A stretch of 64,000 nucleotides of DNA, from NCBI GenBank assembly GCA_026874595.1, contig CM049314.1, positions 74,352,300 to 74,416,299 of the forward strand, given 5' to 3'. Origin of the DNA: Sipunculus nudus (taxonomy: Eukaryota; Annelida; Sipuncula; Golfingiida; Sipunculidae). The position numbers and the translations under genes were made by a program. The notes under the pieces are model-generated. The model made no database searches. It saw only the letters and a list, made by a program, of their open reading frames with translations, and had not been told where the DNA came from. Within the stretch, counting starts at the first letter, position 1. The number at the start of each line of letters is the position of its first letter. Positions 57,425 through 64,000 of the stretch are shown piece after piece.

Positions 57425-57630
57425 ACCTACAACACCTCTTATTTATATTTGGAATGACCCATAAATAGGCCATCCCTATTGTAAAAAAGGCTGGTCTACA
57501 GCAGTATGCAAAATGTCACTTGTTTCTTGTGCTTGATCCAAACGTGGGTTGATTGGTAGGCACCTGGTTGAGTCATTTTGACATGTTAAGGGGCTAAATG
57601 TTAACCGATGTAAGATTAGGTTCAGTAGCC
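57425..57630 (+). repeat. Dispersed repeat, family D, copy 2
   Basis: Matches 54,505-54,730 with many substitutions. Confidence 0.65.
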
Positions 57631-60600
57631 GCCGCGATTGTTCTAGCTTCCCTGTTAATCACATATAACTAATAGACTGGCAGTATATGTTTTGGACAGA
57701 CCTTTCGGCCAATCGGTGATTTTAAATTTAAACTCCGGTGTTGTTTTCTATTATCTGTGCTTGCTTGCAAATATAATTATTTTCAATTAGTGATACATAT
57801 CTATATTGGGGCACATAAATTTCTTTTGCAATATTTTTTTTCTTCGAAATTTGAAATTAACTGATAAAGGTCCAAAACACTACTGCCAACCTGGCCACCA
57901 GGCACTATATATAATAGTTGTACACTATATGGTCAGCCAATATGCATCAGTGCACAGCCACACTAAACAATCTAATTAGATTAAAAGCTGTATAAACAAA
58001 TGGGGAGTGTTTATTCTGTGTAGTTGTTACTTTAAATATATGGATAGTCAGATAGAAGTGTTGCATATACTCTTATAGCAGGCCTGGTGTCTGAAGCCAG
58101 ATCTCATTAATTTTTTTGTATTAATCGATTCTCTCAAGTCTGACATTAGTGATCATACAATCGATCCAAAGTTAAAAAAGGCCTTAAGAAAATGTAAAGA
58201 AAAAAGTAAGACAAAAGTTAAAATAACATACTGAGAAATTATTTGACTGATATAACAAATATGCCATTGTTTATAAAGTAGAATAATTACTGTAGTGATA
58301 GTGTATATATACCATAGATATATACCTATACCCACAACCTTATATTACTATATGTGGTTATTTCCCATTGATCTTGTCAGAGTTTATTTGTGATGTAACA
58401 GTAACCTTTGGGCAGTTGGTTGTGTGATGTATGTCGGTACGCGATGGCAGGGCACTCACGGAAGGACCTTAGAACCATTGACCCAGGAACAACAGGAACG
58501 CGTTGACCCGTGTCGCTTACAGTCATCTGTTGAACTCCGGCAACAACAAATAAACGGACAATGAGAACGTTTTCATTCATTCATTAACAGCGGTTAAACA
58601 ACCTGAACTGGAATTTAAAAGTGGATCGATCGATATTGCGTTAAGGTCCACAGACACTATAAATACCCTTCATTTAGTGATTCTGAATTGGGTTGCAAAC
58701 AAGAACTGAGATCCAGGGATATCCAGGCCTGATGATATGTAGTCTCCTTGTGATAAGGCGGAGACATTTTGGACGTTTTGGACTTTATTATGGTTGTGCA
58801 CAGATTATGAACTGAACTTTCGTTATGACTCCTCAGAGCAACCCCGGAGTCATTTTTTTTATTTCGTCGAACCAGCACCAGTGACTTTGATTTACAGCAG
58901 ATAAGTATTTCTTCATTTGTACCGCACCAAGATTTAGTTATCATGTGTTAGAGACTTTGTGTTTATGTATTGTATATATTGTAAATAATGTTTGTTTAAA
59001 TAATTATATATATTTTGTACTAGATTTGTGAGTCAGTTTTTCATTTAACATCTTCGTTGTGTGAGTGGAACTCGGGGATGTTTCGTGCTACACGCAACAG
59101 TTGTCAGAGTGGGAGTGATCTGACAGTTTACATATATAAACATGACATTATTGTGTTCATGACTGTTTTACACAGGACTGGAGAATGAAGTTTTTGCACA
59201 CCATAATCTCAGTGTATATCAGTTGAAAGCTAATTCTGTAGGATTTGAATCTGATATTTTCAAAGCTTAATTATAATAATAATATTTCTAGAAAAAAACA
59301 TGTTGAACATCATATAACCATAGTGAAAAATGTTTTATTAATTTGATCAATTATAGCAATTTTTAAAGAACTCACACTGAGATACAAATTATTGGCTCTT
59401 ATCACTAATTGGCTACAAAAATGTTACACATTCTTAAATTTCCGGTTGATATCAGCATTGTCAATTCAGTATTTTTTTAAAGTTATAATATATTTACAAA
59501 GGTTAAATGGTAATTTCTTTTAATTTGAAGGGTAGGATTTACGGACAACAGTGTTAAGTTACCACTGCTTATTGTTTAAGAACATTAACAACTTTAATTT
59601 GAACAGGAGACAGAATCTACAGACATTTGTCCTTATGCAGTTTAATATGAAATCATGGATCCAGTATGATGAGGATTCTTCGATGCTTTACTCCCTTATT
59701 GGTAATGATCTCTGAGACTGACATTACACACAAACAAATGCTAGTATCACCATATATGCTTTTTGTAGAAAGCACTGAACATCTAGTCCTGTCTTTGAAT
59801 AAAACAATATGCTTCTTGCACAAAAGCTGACTACAGGCCCACATAACGATAATGACTGACCATGGTATATAGTATTTTTCATGTTTCAAAGTAAGTACCA
59901 GGCACATTATAACATTTTTCATTCTTGTGAGTCACCTGTTAGAAAAGTTACGGCTGATGAACATCGTGCCAACTGCTGAGAATGGGAAAATCGACTTTTT
60001 TTTATGCATTGTATACTACCAAAAAATTAATTTGTTTCTTTGTAAGAGTAAAACAATTCAAAAGGAGACATCCAGACCTTTAACAATAAGCATAATCAGT
60101 GATGGTACTAGTTTTACATTAATAAGCTTAAATATATATCAAGTCCCTAGAACACAATACTTTGCTACATGCCTCACATAAAAAATCATAATTAACAGAT
60201 CAACAATAATAATCAGCTTGACAAATATATGAATCTGATTTAAAAAAAATATAAAAATAATAATAACTTAGAATCAAATTTCTAAAATGACTTTAAGTAA
60301 TAGATTATTTACATATTTACAACCTGAAGGCTTTATACAACAATATTTTACAATAATACATTATAAATGCAGCCATTACAGGAGAGAATCAGTGCATAGC
60401 ACTACCATACCAATCGATAAATATTTCAGTAACAGAGCATTATACCTGGCTGAACTTCAGGGGGCTAAAACAAGTGAATTTTATATTTTTATGCAAAAAA
60501 ATGGGTACAATTTGTAATAGACACTCAACTTGTGAACTAGTAGTTTTATTTTTATGAATTCCCACATTTCTGTCTGTGAACCAACATTTAATTTTTTTCA

Positions 60601-60829
60601 AAGTGAACACACTTTTGGTATTTTTGACAAAGACCTCTCGAACACGTCCAAAACAATATTTGAGGAAGTGATGCTTATTATTTGCTTATTTGTAGGTTCA
60701 CTTCATGTTCTTACATATCTATGTTCTTTTATGATAAACCCACGTTAAGTATATTTGTCAATGATGATTATACGCGTACACATATCATGTAATGATCATT
60801 GTTTAAAAATGAATGTACAATTTCTTTAA
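57631..60829. other. Long intron portion
   Basis: No exon is recognised. 57,660-57,750 shares AACTAATAGACT..CAG.ATATGTTTTGGA with 62,633-62,700, a further dispersed repeat. 58,380-59,130 is more GC-balanced and could be an old LTR, but no terminal dinucleotides or partner copy were seen. Confidence 0.35.
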
Positions 60830-60965
60830 AGTTAATGATTACGAATACAATTACGATTACCAAAATAAGTTCATGTAATCGATTATGACTACAATTACTT
60901 TATGATTACTTCAAAAAGTAATCATGATTACAGCCACGATTACAGTCTTAATACTGTCAAAAGGT
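60830..60965. repeat. GATTAC-rich cluster 1
   Basis: About nine ATTAC/GTAAT words in 130 bp in both orientations (ACAATTACGATTAC, ATGTAATCGATTATGAC). Resembles subterminal repeats of DNA transposons; a second cluster lies at 62,435-62,605. Confidence 0.6.
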
Positions 60966-62434
60966 AATATTAGAAGTGTATATTCAAAACTGTATTCAAA
61001 TGAATCAAAGAAATGAAAACTTACAGAGTATACAGATCCGATAGTTAGTCTCATCAAGATATGAGACATAATAGTCTGAAGAATAACTAGAAATTATTTA
61101 TATCATATCAATGTGTGCTGCACTTTATTAACAGAGGCCTTGATTTCATTATTTCACAGGGTGTGTCAAAGAATTTTAAACAACGGGTTGGGGACGGATC
61201 CGGGCTAAATGCTGGCATTTGTGGGGCAGGGCGGGCTACATTATTGAAGTGCGGATTTCTGAGAGCCAAACATGTGGTTGTAATAACAGTGATCACCTTT
61301 ATCAGAATATAATGCTCATGTCAGGTCATGTTCCTTCGATTATTTCTTCCTTGAAAGTTTATTGTATATGAAAGTGTTAAACGCATGAAATTTCAATTTT
61401 CTAATATTGTTTAGACAGATTCGTGTTTGCAGTCCCCACTGTATATGTTGTTGTATAAATGTACCTGGCCATAATGTTGTATGTTTGGACTGTTCAGTAC
61501 TGTAGGCTTATACTTGTGACCAGTCTCAAATATTACATAACATGGCCCAATGTAGAGCACCAGCATGATTACCTCTGATCTAATAGAGGCCACTACAGGG
61601 GCAGCATCTGCCTTTGTCACTGGCTGGATATAGTTTTACATAACCTTCAAAGCCTGAGGTGTTCTCCTCATTGATCTGCCAAAGACCAATGGCTGGTTAA
61701 TATCAATGCAGGAGCAAACACTGCATGCAACAAAGAAGGCATGCTCCTTTGATATCTATCTATGTGTACACCTCTTGGATAAGAGCTGGAATTCCTCTGT
61801 AGTCCCATGAAGAATCTAATTCTATCTCCATGGAAGCACCATACCCTTCCCCTTCAACTAATTAGCTTAGCATTACTTAGCAGGATAAACCATATCTTTG
61901 TCAAATAAGGTGTGAAATGTTGTCAGATAATTCTTTCCTCCAGCTAGAGCAGCTACAGGTTCTGGGTATACATGCGTAATAAAAATCTGTTTAGTGTGGA
62001 CAATTAATCATGACTAGGTTTAGAGTCTATGCTCATATACTAATGAGATGATTTGCTCGAGAGGTAACTGGCGAGTGAATATTACCTGGCTTACTATAAC
62101 AGCTCATTTTTGCAGTACTTATTGCACAAGTATAATAAGCACTTCAACATGGTCTTTAACAAAGTTATGATAAAATACTTAATATGATAAAATTAAATTT
62201 AAAATGCTGATTTTATTTATTTCTCTATTATTTCATCTCAAAATGCTCACATAAACAAGCCACCTAGCTTCGTATTAGAAACATCTATGATTTGACTTGA
62301 TACAGATGATTTGATGGCTGTCAGGAGTCACAACAGCTGCATACGTCACCCTTAATGATACTTTTTATCAGTGTTAAAAATGAAATATAAGTATTATAGG
62401 TAACGTTACCTTAACCTGTTATAAATTGGAAAAA

Positions 62435-62605
62435 TACAAAAGTAATCAATGTAATCATATCTAATTATTATGATTACGATTACATTTGGAGAGTAATTGA
62501 TAACGATTACAATTACTCTAGTTTTAAAATGTAATTGATTATGATAACTATAACTTAAAAAAATGTAATCAATTGTAAATGATTAGGATTAATGATTACA
62601 ATTAT
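62435..62605. repeat. GATTAC-rich cluster 2
   Basis: About ten ATTAC/GTAAT words in 170 bp (TATGATTACGATTACATTTG). It may be the partner end of the cluster at 60,830-60,965, enclosing 1.5 kb without coding sequence. Confidence 0.6.
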
Positions 62606-63745
62606 CCCATGTATGCTGTTTCCCACGGTTAACTAATAGACTTGCAGGATATGTTTTGGATAGACCATTTAGTGGTTTTTGAACTTTATTAAATTCCTGT
62701 GTAGTTTTCTCTTATCTATGGAACAAATCCTACAAAGGCACACCTAGGCCTATCTGATAAAACAGCAGAATCACAGTTGGCCATGTTATAAGGGGGGGGG
62801 GGAGGGAATTTTTTTTTTTTTGTAATTTTGAAAAAGTTTGCATAAATGCGCATAATCAATGAATTTATAAAGTCTGTGTAGCAGATTTAAAGCCCATAGA
62901 CAGCGCTATTATAAATAAGAAAATAGTAATCTGCCTTCTAAAGAAAACAAGCCATGTAAACATTCAATTATTTGGCCCATATTTCTAAGTTCATTCGCGC
63001 AAAAGGTGCATTTGTGAATATTCCTTGATGACGTTCCTTACTCCAGGGTTATTGCCGGGTCCACAACAAAATCTTATTGGTTCTTCCTTGACCCATTCAC
63101 GAATATCCTGCACATTTCTTGAGATTCCGTTCATGTTTGCGCGAGTTATTCTGTGATCAAGCACACATACATGTATATGAAAGCATACTCTCCTGGTGGC
63201 GGCAATAAACAAGATGTAAAAGTAAAGAAGCATTTTGAAAATTGTGGACAAACTCTCGATGGCCACCAAAACACTACATCACCGTGGCATGAGCAAACTA
63301 CTAGCAATGGACGAAGCTTAACATACGCTCCTCAAACAGACGTTGTATACTGCAGTCGCCTCGGAACTCTGGTGTAACCCATGCTTTGTATAGCAAAAAT
63401 TTCTGGGTTTGAAGTCCAGGGTGCCCACAGAGCAAAGAATTATTATCAGACTAATGAGAAAGTGATATCAATGTATCATAAATTGTGACATAATGTGCAT
63501 CCAGTTTGAAATTTTAAACATGTGACACCCGCTCTCGTTGGAACACACTGGGACCAGCAGCAACTGGTATTTCAATTATTTGGCCACAGAAAACTTCCAT
63601 AATGGAGGATGGGTGGCACCATCGTGAATCATAATAAAGATATGTGTTCTTAGAATCGTGGAGGTCTTTTATATATGTTTATTTGCAATGATGTTATGGA
63701 CACATATGTTTGTTGTGAGACAAGAAAGAAAAACTGGTAACAAAC
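62606..63745. other. Intronic sequence
   Basis: Contains G- and T-runs at about 62,790-62,821. No exon recognised. Confidence 0.35.
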
Positions 63746-63918
63746 CTGAATCCATGGTCTTTTATCAGACACATAGCTGCACCAGCCACCAGTGCCATTT
63801 AATCGGACTTTAGAAGCTTCATATCCTGGCAACGCAGAGGATGCGGAGAGGAAAAATTCTTTCATTTCAGGGTTCTCGAAACCTAGTCTTTCATAAGCCT
63901 TACACTCGATGACATCAT
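63746..63918 (-). CDS. Exon: F5/8-type-C (discoidin) domain, N-terminal third
   Basis: The acceptor is CTTTCCCCCCAG and the donor is CAG|GTTTGT. It is 173 bp, starting with two bases that complete a codon and ending in phase 0. It reads DVIEC...ERLGFENPEMKEFFLSASSA, then RLNGTGGWC and PWIQ. These are the family landmarks: first disulfide Cys, LG(M/F)E, ITASS-like strand, RLN, WC and PW(I/L)Q. The upstream exon lies beyond the right edge or was not recognised. This is the most N-terminal part of the protein seen in the window. Confidence 0.9.
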
Positions 63919-64000
63919 CTGGGGGGAAAGAATACATACTGTTCCAATAAGACAACTTGAAAATCAATTTTGGGTAATATTTGTACCTACAGAACCTGTA
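63919..64000. other. Right-edge intron
   Basis: Intron upstream of the first discoidin exon. The host gene continues beyond the window. Confidence 0.5.

Larger units (their letters stand above)
11123..63918 (-). other. Host gene: polycystin-1/REJ-family mosaic protein (partial, 15 exons found)
   Basis: Fifteen minus-strand exons with AG/GT borders join in phase into one protein: F5/8C, EGF-like, C-type lectin, Pro/Thr linker, REJ and post-REJ region. REJ plus this post-REJ region is characteristic of polycystin-1-like proteins and sperm REJ receptors, which act at the cell surface or cilium with a large ectodomain; lectin and discoidin domains suggest sugar or lipid ligands. In the family a GPS autoproteolysis site, a PLAT domain and transmembrane helices follow, but these would lie left of the window or beyond the minisatellite. 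The signal peptide and 5' exons would lie right of the window. Introns are long and filled with transposons. One junction (41,714 to 29,710) is phase-incompatible, so at least one exon there is unidentified. Which paralogue this is cannot be told. Confidence 0.85.

Noticed and set aside
58380-59130. Solo LTR
   Set aside because: Composition differs from the flanks, but I could not find matching termini, a target duplication or a second copy.

Overview
This is a eukaryotic, AT-rich, intron- and transposon-dense window. It most likely comes from a marine invertebrate, and I would guess a lophotrochozoan such as a bivalve mollusc. That guess rests on the repeat style: satellite-cored interspersed repeats, repeats ending in runs of GACGGACA-like sequence, a Ngaro-type DIRS element, Penelope-type remnants and a Tx1/L1-like LINE. 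No bacterial gene structure is present.

The host content is one large gene on the minus strand. It runs from beyond the right edge (about 64,000) down to at least 11,123. I rebuilt 15 exons from splice sites and reading phase. In protein order they encode a complete F5/8-type-C (discoidin) domain (63,918-63,746; 57,319-57,173; 53,662-53,506), a six-cysteine EGF-like domain (45,760-45,620), a C-type lectin domain (45,132-44,950; 43,391-43,212), a Pro/Thr linker (41,755-41,714), a REJ (receptor for egg jelly) module (29,710-29,637; 28,416-28,341; 23,843-23,611; 16,767-16,561; 15,256-15,111) and the helical region that follows REJ in polycystin-1-like proteins (12,230-12,095; 11,731-11,646; 11,251-11,123). 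Every junction is phase-compatible except that between the Pro/Thr exon and the first REJ-side exon, where at least one exon is missing. The gene is therefore a polycystin-1/REJ-family mosaic. Its 5' exons and its GPS, PLAT and channel part lie outside the window.

Left of the last visible exon, about 410-11,122, lies a 10.7-kb minisatellite of roughly 54-bp units. Its units match the 3' end of exon 11,251-11,123 plus the first intron bases, in the same reading frame. The array thus looks like an amplified exon-end and splice-donor module of the host gene. It is further organised as three near-identical 2,250-bp blocks and an exact-looking 2,567-bp tandem duplication.

The introns hold the transposons. 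At 46,585-51,132 (minus, sense to the host) is a structurally complete Ngaro-like element with gag, RT-RNase H and tyrosine recombinase ORFs and A1/B1-A2/B2 split direct repeats. A plus-strand Tx1/L1-like LINE (about 23,880-28,310) fills almost a whole intron. A 5'-truncated second LINE (19,866-21,159) with 13-bp target duplications sits inside a satellite. Rearranged Ty3/gypsy remnants lie at 31.5 and 36.4-38.3 kb, Penelope-type remnants at 31.1, 38.5 and 42.4 kb, and tRNA-derived SINE heads at about 16.0, 30.1 and 38.4 kb. Two families of tandem-cored repeats share the palindrome GGTGGCGCCACC. No RNA genes, CRISPR arrays or promoters could be supported.
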